64,000 nt of DNA from Mixophyes australis. Taxonomy: Eukaryota; Chordata; Amphibia; Anura; Limnodynastidae. Below are positions 24,736 to 36,924 of the stretch, piece by piece. Each line of letters opens with the position of its first letter. The first letter of the stretch is position 1. The stretch lies in assembly GCA_036250195.1 (NCBI GenBank), contig JAVHZZ010000008.1:15753434-15817433 (forward strand). The letters run 5' to 3'. The notes beneath the pieces are model-generated. The model was given only the letters and a program-made list of their open reading frames with translations. It did not search any database and was not told the DNA's origin. The position numbers and the translations under genes were made by a program.

Positions 24736-26876
24736 ACCTGTGCCAGTGAACCTCCGCTTTAGCCCAAGGAAGATCTACTGCTATCGGCATTCAAAGAGAA
24801 GGAGTCAACTGGCCTTGGTGAAAAAAGGGTTAGCAGAGAGGTTGGCAAGAATGAGGAGGCCTGACCTGCTGAATACTACTGAGTCCTGCCACCACAGTGA
24901 CAGAAAAGTGTGCTCACAGTTGATACACTTACGCATGTAGCACACAGACTAAGGTATAAGTGCAGAACCGTACTGTTTCTAAACACATAGACAATTTCAG
25001 CCTGTTAATATTCCCTTTAAGGAGGACTGTTAAAGCTATCCAGTAAAGAGATATATATTGCTCTTACGTTCATTTAACCAGGATTATTCACCAAATGCAA
25101 CAATGGTACCCAACGTTCATAATTGTAATTGTACTATTTGCAGAGTGAAAGGGTCTAATGTGAGTGTAAAAGTTGTGCAGCTGAAATCCCTTACTCTAGT
25201 TGATTGCATGTATATGGGAGATTTATTGTGCAGTTTACTGACTGAGCTGTGACGACCACTCAGCAACTTGTGTTATTCACGTGAACGGTTATGGTTATCT
25301 TTAAGGGTTATGCTGAACAAGTTTATGTAATAATATTCTAATATAGTCAAATCTATTCTAATCTAAAGCGCTACAAAATACGTTGGTTCTATATATATAT
25401 AAATGTTGATGATGATGGTGAAAATCTATTAATCAATTCCTCTTTTATCGAGCCCTTTTCTACTAAAATGAAAGGTGTTTCCTGACAGGTAACCAGGTTT
25501 AGTTTAGGCAGGGAGCGTTGAGTGTCACAGTGGAAGGACTACAATCTGAATAGTGAGAGGTGTAATAGTGATTGAGAGTTGTACTGGAGTTTAAACTAGA
25601 TATTGCATTTTGTACGTTCCAAATTGTTCAACTTTTATCATGGGTTAAATTCAAATAAACAATCCTATTACCCATCCCCTTTAATAAATGCACCACAGTG
25701 GTTTATTTTTTATATGCTATGTCGTGTTACCCTTGAGAGGTCTGTGTGGATTCAATGGGGTCTCCAAAATTGTCCCTTGGTAATGCAAGCTACCCACATC
25801 CCCACAGATTGCTGAAGAGCAGACTTGAGTAGATTCAGCGCGGCATCAAGAGCGGAAGTAGCTATTGTAACAACATAACTCAGAAGTGGAGTGAGGGGGT
25901 GTTACACGTAAAAAAATAATGTACAATGCTAATGAGCATGTTAGTGCTATATAAAAGGCATAATATTAATAGCAAAAATTGAACATTTCTGGGACAAATA
26001 GCAGTTGTGATGCATAATTTATTTACTTTAGCGTTACTTCATACAGTGTTGGGTGTATTTTAAGTAATGTTGACAGTCCTGTTGTTCTATACTTTCACTA
26101 GATTTCGATTTATATTCCCATGTTTAATAGGCTCTTTTTTTACCTATAAATCTACTTGTGTATTTTTATTAATCTACTTATAAACAAAAGTGTAGCTTAA
26201 TGTAACTTCAAATGTGCAAATACTGTTTTTTTATGGACTATTTAATTTGGCCATTACTCAATTACCTATAAAGTTAAAGACTACATTTTTATGGGATGAG
26301 ATAACAATTGGAAAACGGATGAGGGAATCTCCAACAAGGAAAAGGATGGCATGTTTTATTCTTGCTAATGGTCTTTTTACGAGTGGTCAAATATTTTGTG
26401 CACAATGTATACACTTATCTGGGTAAATGGGAAAAAAAAAAAAAAAAAAAAAAAAAAAGAAAGAAATATATATCAAACAATAGGATGAATACTTTATAAG
26501 AACTTCAAGTGAACTTTTTTATATCGTGGAAAGAAAAGCAATGAAGTAAAGCAATAAACACAGAGGATATCAGTAAATCTTAAGTCACTTTATTAGTGAA
26601 GTTAGAGTTCCAATGATGAAAACAATTTCATTTGTATTCTAAGATGATGAGATTTATTTGCTGATAAGTTACTGATACTGAACAAGGATAGGTAAAGTGC
26701 TTTCTAGAACACTAAGACTATATGATGCTGCAAGTAATTATGACCGAGCGTTAGACAGGTAAGTTAATTTTATTTTATTTTTAGGGACTAAAGATATGCA
26801 CACATATATATGTGCGATCTATAAATTGATAATTCATAATTTGCAGAGCATTCTCTACTTTTTGTGCTAATAATTA
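24736..26876. other. Unique stretch, no gene seen
   Basis: Contains an A-run of about 27 at 26430-26458. No gene or repeat family recognised. Confidence 0.45.
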
Positions 26877-27210
26877 GGGCCTGATTCATTAAGGAACTTA
26901 AATTAAGAAGTTTCTTATTTAAGTCTCCTGGACAAAACCATGTTACAATGCAAGGGGTGAAAACTAGTTTTCTGTTTTGCACATAAGTTAAATACTGACT
27001 GTTTTTTTCATGTATGACACAAATACTTGATAGCTTATTTGTACACTGAAATTTAAAGTTGATATTTGTGTGCTACATGAAAAAACAGTCAGTATTTAAC
27101 TTATGTGCAAAACAGAAAACAAATTTTCACCCCTAGCATTGTAACATGGTTTTGTCCAGGAGACTGAAATAAGAAGCTTCTTTATTTAAGTTCCTTATTG
27201 AATCAGGCCC
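26877..27210. mobile_element. MITE, GGGCCTGATTCATTAAGG family, fully palindromic
   Basis: 334 bp. The two halves are near-perfect inverse complements, unlike the other copies, which are only terminally inverted. Confidence 0.85.
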
Positions 27211-27297
27211 TAGAACATTTTTATTTTACTTTCTGCTAAATATTGGAGAACCTAAAAGAAAAAGAACAGTCAGTAAAGATCAGTTATGAATTACTTA

Positions 27298-27463
27298 GAA
27301 TGTAAGCTCTTCAATGAGCAGCGTCCTCCATACCCTTTGTTTTCCTTTCTGCATTTATTTTGTCTACCTTGTATGTCCCTGTTTTATGTATGTCCTGTTT
27401 TCCCTACTGTATGGCGCTGCGGAGCACTGTGGTGCCTTACAAATCTACAATAATAATAATAAT
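27298..27463 (+). mobile_element. L2-like LINE 3' UTR
   Basis: AATGTAAGCTCTTCAATGAG through GGCGCTGCGGAGCACTG and an (AAT)n end. No coding part. Confidence 0.7.
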
Positions 27464-27685
27464 ATGAATTAGAAAAAATGGCAGACTCGCAGCACAAATG
27501 TGCTTCCTCATTAATAACACTTTATTATTATGGGTAAATGCATGGATTAGCATTGCAAATGGAGGTTACACCAAATGTGCAAAAGTTTGTTTCATCTAAT
27601 GGGGTGATCAAGGTGGATCAGAGTGGTCCTTGTTGAATATGGGCCAAATACAGGAATTTAAGTTATACTGTACTGAAATGAGAAT

Positions 27686-27835
27686 TATTATTATTATTAT
27701 TATTATTGTAGATTTTTAAGGTGCCCTAGGGATCTGAAAACGGGACATGCATAAAATAGAGACATACAATGTGGACAGAATAACTACAGACATGATAACA
27801 ATGGGTAGGGAGGACCCTGCTCATTAGGGAACTGT
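27686..27835 (-). mobile_element. L2-like LINE 3' UTR
   Basis: Begins with (ATT)n. The minus strand mirrors the 27298-27463 segment. Confidence 0.65.
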
Positions 27836-27880
27836 TGAAACAGCAATCACAATTGAGCTATATGGTCGCCACAGCTGAAC

Positions 27881-28171
27881 CAGGGGCGGATCTAGGCAAC
27901 TGCTCTACCCGGGGCGATTTTAGGAGGGGGTGATTTAGGCCCCGCCCCCTTTCTAATTTCTAAGGCTGCTGACGGCTGCACACTGTGCAGGTCCGTTCAG
28001 CATTGGCAGTGTGCTGTCCCGCTGCTCTGATTGTGTTTAAAACACAATCAAAGCAGCCGGGCAGCACACTGTCAATGCTGAACGGACCTGCACAGTGTGC
28101 AGCCGTCAGCAACAAGCCCCTGCTAGGGGGGGGCGATCGCCCCGATCGCCCCCCCCCTGGATCCGCCACTG
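27881..28171. mobile_element. Foldback hAT MITE, CAGGGGCGGATC family
   Basis: 291 bp, ends CAGGGGCGGATCTAG and TGGATCCGCCACTG, with exact 8-bp duplication AGCTGAAC (27873-27880 and 28172-28179). About 60-bp GC-rich arms pair around AAAACACAATC. Confidence 0.92.
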
Positions 28172-28407
28172 AGCTGAACAGAGATGGTAGTCCAGGAGAT
28201 CCTTAAACAGCTTTGTTTTTGGTATGAAGCTGATCTTCAACGCTGCTGTGATGTTTACAAACAGTATTCTGAAATATCCAATGCTTTATAGTTGTGAGAA
28301 TAAGGAAAAGTCGGAGCTTGGGCAAGGAGGTTAGCCAGTGAACATCTTAACCCCCACCTTAAATAAGACCTCATATTATGAGATAATATAAATATGTTTC
28401 AAGGGGT

Positions 28408-28459
28408 GGAGATTGCACGTTTGGAGGAGCGTTACCTATTGAGCAGGTTGGCACAGAGA
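28408..28459 (+). repeat. 52-bp segment, source-like copy
   Basis: Matches 28875-28926 at 51 of 52 bases. Here it lies outside any recognised repeat. Confidence 0.85.
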
Positions 28460-28757
28460 GTCCTCCAAATTACCAGAGTGTTATACAGTTTAACTATAAC
28501 GTAAACTATTCTTTGACTTTTAATTCCAATGGAACGGATTATTCCAATTGCACCATTGAGGGGCTCTTTACATACATAAGCACGTTAATACAAAAATACT
28601 AATGTCATAAAAACATTGAAACTTTTCTGTTATTTAAGACATAAACAAGGCTCTAATCTCTGGTATTTTAGGAGAGAAATGGAAAAGTTGGAGTTTATTA
28701 AAGGATTATTCCAAAAGTGATAGATGCATTTGAACAGAAATTACGCACATTGCCTCT

Positions 28758-29060
28758 AAGTCGTTAAGGAGACCCAAGCATAAAAAAGGAGTAAATTTGC
28801 ACCTGGGCAAAACCATGTTGCATTGGAGGGGGGAGGTAAATTTAAAATATGGGGACAGATTTATAGTTGGGGTAGGAGATTGCACGTTTGGGGGAGCGTT
28901 ACCTATTGAGCAGGTTGGCACAGAGATCAATTTTAAATTTCAGTGTACAAATAAAGCTATCAAGTATTTGTGTGCTAGATGAAAAAACAGCCAGTATCTA
29001 ACTTATGTGCAAAACAATAAACTCATTCCACCCCTTGCATTGTAACATGGTTTGTCCCTG
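28758..29060. mobile_element. GGGCCTGATTCATTAAGG-family MITE with a 52-bp foreign patch
   Basis: Body aligns with the other family members, but at 28875-28926 the usual GGCATGTCCTAG block is replaced by the 52-bp segment also found at 28408-28459. The ends are eroded. Confidence 0.75.
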
Positions 29061-30028
29061 GGAACATTTACTTATTCTGGATTTTATTTGATCTAATAAA
29101 ATCACTTGAACTATTGGAGATACGTCTGTCTATACATGTTTTTGTATCCAACGCCCTGCACTTATGTAAACTTATCTAAACTTGACCTGAACCAGTGAGG
29201 CGGTGATGAAGATATAAAGAATCAGATAACCAGGATTATCCTATATTGACAAATTTGTACTTGGAGCCTTATTCTGAATATTTGGTCCTTTACTATTTAT
29301 GGTTTCCTTCATATATCCTATATATCTACATTCATATATGTTTGGGTTAGCATTAGTTTTTTATACTAGTCTCAGACATAAAGGCAAAATGATAAAAAGC
29401 GTATTCTCCAGGGGTCTGAAATGTAAAGCCAGACCTTTGTGGACTTTGTGGACTTAATTGCTATTATTGAAACAATGATTTTCATGGAAACTCAAAATTT
29501 GCCGTAAAGGTCGTGTCTACATTCTGCAAAAATATGTAAATATATATATATATATAAAAGACAAAAATAATAGAAGTGCCACACATAGTGTATTATATGA
29601 GAGATAAGCAAATCTCAATATAAAGGTGCAGATGCAATAGCCTCGTACCAGAGATCAAAAAAAAACAGCTTATCTGATATGGTTTCCCAAGCGTCCATGT
29701 GATATAAATCCTCTCATATGATGTCCTTTTAATCCTCTGGTATAAACTGAAAGCTCAATGAGAGAACTATTATGGTGTAGTAAATCTGTATATAGCTGGA
29801 GTATATTCACCAAATTAATCACACAGATAGGGACTATAATGAACTTGTCCACAAGTATATATCATATTAAAAGATTTAATAGCAAAAGTTAAAAAAATGC
29901 CCGTACGTATAAGACATATTAGAGCTTATCTGTGAGTTTCCGGATGGTAATAACTGGATCCCAAATCCACCTGGCCAGGGTAAGTATGGCAATCCACGAG
30001 GAAACCAACACAGGAAGAAACAGTATCC
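29061..30028. other. Unique stretch, no gene seen
   Basis: A short (AT)n lies near 29540. Nothing else recognised. Confidence 0.45.
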
Positions 30029-30036
30029 CTCTCAAC

Positions 30037-30312
30037 CAGTGGTGATCGTCCCCCCTAGCAGGGGCTTGCTGCCGGCGGCTGCACACTATGTGCAGGTCCG
30101 TTCGGCAGTGACAGGCAGGGACAGTGTGCTGCCCGGCTGCTCTGATTGTGTTTTAAACACAATCAGAGCATCCGGGCAGCACACTGTCCCTACCTGTCAC
30201 TGCTGAACGGACCTGCACATAGTATGCAGCCGCAGATGTAAAAAAGGGGGCGGGGCCTAAATTGCCCCCTCTAAATCGCCCCGGGTAGAAGACTTCTCTA
30301 GATCCGCCCCTG
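30037..30312. mobile_element. Foldback hAT MITE, CAGGGGCGGATC family, inverse orientation
   Basis: 276 bp, ends CAGTGGTGATC and TAGATCCGCCCCTG, with exact 8-bp duplication CTCTCAAC (30029-30036 and 30313-30320). The arms share the AGGTCCGTTC and ACACAATC blocks with 27881-28171. Confidence 0.92.
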
Positions 30313-30362
30313 CTCTCAACGCGTTTCGTCTGGGTGACTTTATCAAGAGATCAGGAATATGT

Positions 30363-30391
30363 GGTATATATATATATATATATATATATAC
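30363..30391 (+). repeat. (TA)n microsatellite
   Basis: Pure TA dinucleotide run. Confidence 0.9.
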
Positions 30392-31240
30392 AAGTTAACC
30401 CGTGCATGATACTCATGCATTCTAGTCAAATCAAGCTACTTAAGGTGTTAAAAAGGTTCTTGTCATGCATTTGGGCCTAGCCCAGGCCTCCTCAGGGGAA
30501 GAGCGTTACTTCCCGACGCAAGCGCCCTTTTTTAACGTGGTTTTGTCCACATGTCACCACCTCATCATTTTTCTCCATCACCTCATCCTTCATCTTCATC
30601 GCCACATCCTTCATCAAGCTACTTAAGGTGTTAAACACTCCCCACTGTCACCCCCGGCAACCACCAACCACTCCCAACTGTCACTTCTCCTTCAAGAAAT
30701 ATATAGGTCAATGTATAACTCTGCCCAGCAGGTGGCGCTGCAGCTTGTTTTTTTCACACACGCCACTAGGCATTTATATAGTAGATATATGTATGTATGC
30801 ATGTATGCATCTGAATCGAGGCAAAACGTCATTGTTGTGTTGTCGGATCTTGCGGGTTTTGCATTCCATAAGTTCCTCCATCCCCAGGAGAATCAAGCGC
30901 CATTGCTCACACAGAAACAGGTGTAGCAGTGTTCTTGTCACTCTCCAGTCTCCAGTGACATTGCTCAGTGCCATTGCTCATACAGAAACAGGAGGGGTAG
31001 CAGTGTTCTTGTCCCTTGACAAAAATTGACTGGAAATGATTAGAAATTAATGCTATTGAGGTTAATTATAATGTAGGGATAAAAAAGAGCCAAATTATGT
31101 GATTTTAGCAAAAAAAAATTAGGGATTTTAGAAAATAATCAGGATCCAAATCTAAAACACGTGAGGGCGGTTCTGTCAAAACCAAAACACCAAGGTAATC
31201 CAGATCCAAAACACAGGGGTCAGTGAACATCTCTAATAAC
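30392..31240. repeat. Composite of dispersed repeats
   Basis: TCAAGCTACTTAAGGTGTTA occurs at 30431 and 30614. A unit of about 45 bp starting GCCATTGCTCA recurs at about 30899 and 30971. ATCGAGGCAAAACGTCAT near 30814 links it to 15945-16435. The transposon class is unresolved. Confidence 0.5.
30725..30738 (+). promoter_or_regulatory. CTCF-like motif
   Basis: CCAGCAGGTGGCGC fits the CTCF core consensus at all 14 positions. It lies inside a repeat-rich block, so occupancy is uncertain. Confidence 0.5.
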
Positions 31241-31982
31241 CACAAATGAATAGCTGCCACACTTGAGCAAATATATGAATCACTGCAGCAGAAAGGAACA
31301 CTGTCATTTAATTTCCCCCTCTTAGCATGCTGATCCAAGGGTTAATATAGTGCAGAACAAGTGGCTGTTTTAAGGAATCCTTTACCTTAAAACACTGTTA
31401 GACGCAGCCAAATAAACCTTGTACACAATATCTGTTTTATTAAAGGAATAACCCTTCAGTGTAAAGCAAGATGTTTGGAGCTGTGTGCCTACTCAATGAG
31501 ATAACACAAGCAGACAGGGGTAAGGGTGTCTGAAAAGGAACTTTGTTCCAATCCTTATATCCAATAAGTTCCGGTCCAGGTTACATATAATTAACCAAGC
31601 ACTGACGCGTTTCGTCACTCAGTAGTGAATTTTTCAAACATGCTTTATGAATCAAATATCCACCTATCACCTAAATATCAGAGACCTGGCCTACACAATT
31701 TACCGTCAGATCTGTGGTCTTCGTCTCTCATGACCACATGCTAAAAAGATCCGGACTCAGTACACTTTACAGATATCGTCCTACACTGCTGGTCGTGAGC
31801 ATGTGCACACTTTCTCATTTTCCTGACATTGCTCCATGTTTGATTTCGATTTTTAGGAAGTTTAAAATCCCAAATCAAATGATACGATGTGCTTAGGTAT
31901 AATAAAACAGGATTGTGAGAGCATGCGCACTCTTATAGTATCTGACCAAACGGTCGTTAATTCTGTGATCTGAGCGATAATT
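31241..31982. other. Unique stretch, no gene seen
   Basis: ACGCGTTTCGTC at about 31605 is shared with about 30319. No gene recognised. Confidence 0.4.
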
Positions 31983-32300
31983 CATCGTCATCATCACCAT
32001 TTATTTATATAGCGCCACTGATTCCGCAGCGCTGTACAGAGAACTCATTCACATTAGTCCCTGCCCCATTGGAGCTTACAGTCTAAATCCCCTAACATAC
32101 ACACACACAAACAGACAGACAGACTAGGGTCAATTTTGATAGCAGCCAATTAAACTACCAGTATGTTTTTGGAGTGTGGGAGGAAACCCACGCAAACACA
32201 GGGAGAACATACAAACTCCACATAGATAAGGCCATGGTCGGGAATTGAACCCCAGCGCTGTGAGGCAGAAGTGCTAACCACTTAGCCACCGTGCTGCCCC
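31983..32300 (-). mobile_element. V-SINE
   Basis: Near full length on the minus strand, with small deletions in the V domain and B-box region. Confidence 0.88.
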
Positions 32301-32413
32301 ATAATAATTGCGTCAGTGTGTACTCAGCTTTAGCCCTTGACCCCTCCCATTATCATTTGGACAGGGATATCTGACTCCCAGAATTTTTTCTCTTTACTAG
32401 TAGATAGTCCTAT

Positions 32414-32733
32414 CGGGCTTGAGTCATTATAGAGAGCAAAGCAAGAAAAAATAGTAACTTTGCACCTTAGCAAAACTATGTTGCTTTGGAGGGGGAGGTA
32501 AATTTAAAATGTGGGGACAGATTTATAGTTGGGGTAGGGCATGTTCTAGATCAACTTTACATTTTAGTGTAAAAATAAAGCTATCAAGTATGTATGTGCT
32601 ACATGAAAAAGCAGCCAGTATTTTGCTCCCTTGCAAAATAATAAGCTAATTTGCACCCATTGTATTATAACATGGTTTGTCCAGGATCTAATTTACTCCT
32701 TTGTTTTGCTTTGTTCTCCGTATTGACTCAATC
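32414..32733. mobile_element. MITE, GGGCCTGATTCATTAAGG family, diverged
   Basis: Internal blocks ACTTTGCACCTTAGCAAAAC, TTTATAGTTGGGGTAGGGCA and the closing TTTGCTTTGTTCTCC match the 4000-4320 copy. Confidence 0.8.
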
Positions 32734-33280
32734 CCACAGGTCTGGTTGCTCAACAATCTGGCCCGTGGATCAGATTGATATGTGTGAACATTTTAAAGGC
32801 GGTGACCACCTTCAGATGACTTTAATTTATTGGTTTGTGCATGATCCCCTGCAACTTCTACCACGTATACTGCTTCTCTCTCCATCACTTCCTTGTGTGC
32901 TTCTCAGCCATGTCTTTATATTATTAGGCAGTGATTTAGTTTGCTCTGGGATAAAGCAAAATGCTGCTCTCTGAATATTGCTTTACCCTATACAGTGATA
33001 ACCAGAGCTGCATCAAATCCCAGGGCAACAAAACGAATCAACTATGCCTAATAATATAAATACATGGCATGAATACACATGTGGAAGTCATTCGATGGCG
33101 AAAATTGTCTTTAAATTGCACTAAGCCACTAAATTGATTGATTACTGTAGGTTATACCACATTTGCACCTTTTAGCAAACACTCTTTTGTAGTCCATTTT
33201 ACATTTGCGCCCAGGAACCACATTTTATTACACTCTTTATGTTATTAAAATCATCCTAAGAGTATTTTTTAGATTCCATA

Positions 33281-33437
33281 GAGGATATTTACTAAACTTA
33301 AAAAGTGGAGATGTTGCCTATAGCAACCAATCAAATTCTAGCTATCATTTTTTTAGTACATTCTACAAAATGACAGCTAGAATCTGATTGGTTGCTATAG
33401 GCAATATCTCCAACCCGTAGTTTATTAAATATACCCC
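33281..33437. mobile_element. Palindromic MITE, GGGCTAGATTTACTAA family, diverged
   Basis: 157 bp with CAACCAATCAAATTCTAG and its complement, and TATACCCC at the right end. Confidence 0.8.
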
Positions 33438-33472
33438 ATGTCTTGATTAAAAAATGTTTTTCATTTCATCAA

Positions 33473-33570
33473 ACAAACACAGAAACACACACAGACATAC
33501 ACATAGACACACAGAGAAACACACACAGACACACAAAACACAGAGACACACATATACACATGCAGAAATA
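33473..33570 (+). repeat. CA/GACA-rich simple repeat
   Basis: Irregular run of ACAC, AGACAC and AGAAACAC units. Confidence 0.85.
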
Positions 33571-34363
33571 TTAACATTTAACATTTAAATATTCATCATC
33601 TGCAAACAAATCATCACACAAGATATCTCTATCTAGTGAAAATAATCATAGCTCACGGAATTGTTTTTATCAGGTGCAATGCAGAGTTAGTTACAAATTT
33701 ACATTTCTGTATAATTTTAAAGATATAAAACAAGAGGTGCATTTTGTCCAATTCTTCATTCCCTTTCTGCCGCCTCAGCATGTAACATCTGCCTGACTTT
33801 TGTTCTTCAGCACGAAAAGTAAAATCTTTCTCAAACCCCTGATGAATATCAGATTCTAGAAATGATCTCAGCCAGACTATACAGGATTATATTCCCCTAA
33901 TAGTAAGCTCCATCGCATTTCGTGCCAGGCCAGGTTCCTCTCCATTTGTAAATGTTTATTGTAAGGCCAATACTTGATCATTTTACTGCCGTTCTACAAA
34001 ACAAATAAAGATTTTAGGATAAGAAGCATTGATTCTCTATAAAGTCGTGGCATTATCTCAAATATTACTTGTATATTGTTTCAGTAATACAGAGGGGTTT
34101 ATTTCAATTATTTTCTCAGAAATGCTCATCTTAGCATAAAGCTATTTTTTTCCTGGGTCCTTCTGGCTCTTTAGAATAGATTTTTCATATTCATAGGTGT
34201 AAGTGTTCTTCTAAAATAATTTGACATATTCTATCAATGGCCTTACAGTTATTTTATTCTTCTTTCTTCTTCAAAGAACGTATTATATCTGCTATTTCAG
34301 TAATTTTAATTAACTTTAAAAACGTTCAACATTATGCTGATCAATTATATATTTTTAAATATT

Positions 34364-34588
34364 GGGAGTAGATTTAGGAAACCTTCTGTAAAGAAAAAGT
34401 GGAAGTGTTGTCCATAGCAACCAGGTGTTGTTCATAGGAACCAATCAGATTCTAATTATCATTTTTCGAGGTGTTGGCCATAGCAGCCAATCAGATTTGA
34501 GCTATCATTTATCTAGTACACTGTAGAAAATGATAGCTGGAATCTGATTGGTTGCTATAGACAACACCTCCACTTTTACCATCTGTAT
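34364..34588. mobile_element. Palindromic MITE, GGGCTAGATTTACTAA family, rearranged
   Basis: Left arm is partly tripled (three GTGTTG.CCATAG-type units). Right arm ends in GTTGCTATAGACAACACCTC. A small separate palindrome follows at about 34589-34660. Confidence 0.7.
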
Positions 34589-35027
34589 GATATTATGGGA
34601 TATATTTATCTGTATGATGTTATTGAGAAAAGTTTATCCCATAATATCCCACAGATGGAGCAGAATTTAATGCAGTGAGTGGCAAATCAGTTTATAATTA
34701 AGAAAATAATCAATATTATCTTAAGATAGATCTTTGATCAGTTTAGCTGTAGATAGCTCAAGTGCTATGTGGCAAGTTTGCAATCAACTGTATGAAGATA
34801 TTTACACTCAGCAATGTATGCATTCACATATATCCAGGATAGCAGCCCTGGAGAAGTGATGATTAGAGTACTGGCAATTGTTGGTAACTTGAAAACAACG
34901 GAGGTTCCAGACTGGAGGTAGGAGGTTAAGCTGTACAAAAAAATGGCAGATATCCTTCTTTAATTGTAAAATGCATCATATGGCATGGTACACTTTCCAT
35001 TGCAACTTACCCTACGAATGTGCCGTG

Positions 35028-35158
35028 CAGAGGCGGAACTAGCGAGCTGTGGACCCGGTGCGCGGAGGCTGGGATGAGGGAACTAGGGCCCCGACCTTCA
35101 TTATCTCCATGGGCCCCAGTGCACAGCACCTGTCGCACCAATGGTAGTTCCGCCACTG
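35028..35158. mobile_element. Short hAT-type MITE
   Basis: 131 bp, inverted ends CAGAGGCGGAACTA and TAGTTCCGCCACTG, with exact 8-bp duplication GTGCCGTG (35020-35027 and 35159-35166). Confidence 0.92.
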
Positions 35159-35539
35159 GTGCCGTGATATTTTTTTTAGATTAAAAACAACAAAACTTTA
35201 TTGTAAGTAGACTAAAAGGGACGCTATGGATTAGTGTTGGTTTGTCAAACCTGCATGACCCCCCTGACAATGAATCCTTAGTATAACATTTATGGCATTT
35301 CTGTGTATCAGAAGAAATGTTCTAAATGAGGTCCTCTGTCTTATTGTGCAGTGACACAGTCTTTGCTATGCTTCAACTCCAACAAGCTATAAGATATTAT
35401 AATCTCTGGTCCAGTTATCATGATTGAGCCAGTTGTTCTGAATTAAAATAAAATCTGTCTTGTGTACGCTTATACTCTGAGAATCGCTGATCCAGGACAT
35501 CAAAACTAAAAAAAAAAGTGGAGGAAACATTTTCATTTG

Positions 35540-35870
35540 CAGGATAAGGTGAACAGATCGAATGCAATATTTCAATTTTAGAGCTCTTTAAATGGCGCTG
35601 TGAAAATAGTCTGCAGAAACAGCCGCTACACAAAGAGCTTTAGAGGGGAATGACGCTCTATCGCTTACTGCAGCTGGTTGTCACCAAATAAATTAACCTA
35701 CAGCAAGTATAATGAAGGTTAATAAATAATCACATAGGTCCTATCCTATTTAATAACCGTCATTATTTGTGACGTAGGTTGCTGTCATTTATTTTGTGAC
35801 AATCAGCCGCACTAACCAATAACACTGCATTTCATTCTGCTTTTGGACAGACAACATGCAGGATGTAAAT
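35540..35870. promoter_or_regulatory. Candidate conserved noncoding element
   Basis: Repeat-free, balanced composition, with CCAAT, TGACGTAGG and AATTAACC-type motifs. No coding frame. Conservation not tested. The rest of 35160-36465 shows nothing I can name. Confidence 0.22.
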
Positions 35871-36465
35871 GATCTGGGCCTACTTGGGAAGATTCTCCAC
35901 TTACGTATCTTTGTTGTTAGGTCTCTGACTTTAATCACAAATTTGGGAATAAAACATTTTAACGTATTATACTTTTATAATAGAACAAAACATATCACGT
36001 GTTTGGCAAGCAAAATGACCAGCTATGGGAAAAAAACCTTTTGCTTACTTAGATCCAGAAAGCAGAACTTGTTCAAATTCATTTGCATCCCAGTTACTGT
36101 AATGTTATTTAACAATGTTCAAATTGGAAAAAATACTAATAACATACAATACTGTTCATCTTGGATTTTTAAGACTAATTAAAACAGTTTAAAGATGTGA
36201 GGGAAGTAATTGGCTAGTAATTAATTACATTTTGTAAAGGCAATCATTTACAGTAAAACCATTATAAGGATTCTTGAGTAACACAGAGTAAATGTGAATT
36301 AACACATATCGACTAATCACACAATTGCTTTTCTTATTTAAGTGGTTGCTAACTGGTTTATTATTGCACATGTAAAACATTTCATATATAACGTCCTCCA
36401 GTCAGTACAGTGTATACATGTATATAGAGCCATTTTTTTTACAGCGATTGTTTAATGCCATAGTG

Positions 36466-36748
36466 AATGCTCCCTCTTGTGCCTGTTTGTCCACCCTCCC
36501 TTAGGATGTGAGCTCGTATGAGCAGGGCCCCTCTCCCTTCCCGTCCCTATACCTGTTCTTCAGCTCCATCTTCGCTCATATGTCTGCCCGGAGTTCTGAA
36601 GTATTGGTACTTTGTGTTTATTGCTCTGTACTATGTCACCCTGTATGGTCTACTGCTTGTATTATGTACGGCGCTGCGGAAACCTTGTGGCGCCTAATAA
36701 ATAAATGATAAATGATAATAATAATAATAGTGTATAATAACAATCATA

Positions 36749-36784
<36 letters not shown>

Positions 36785-36790
36785 TAAATA
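36466..36790 (+). mobile_element. L2-like LINE 3' UTR
   Basis: Matches 4795-5017 (GTGAGCTCGTATGAGCAGGG ... GGCGCCTAATAAATAAATGA) and ends in (AAT)n. Confidence 0.8.
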
Positions 36791-36924
36791 AATAAAAATA
36801 ATACAATAAAACCTAATATGATTGCATTTTATATAACACAAGGTTTAAGAAACAGACTATACACAAGTAAAAGTAAAACATGATTGGTGTTAATACTTCT
36901 ATAAACAAATCTGCAATATATCTG

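Noticed and set aside
30628..31029. 133-residue open frame
   Set aside because: Lies across dispersed and tandem repeats; no family likeness.
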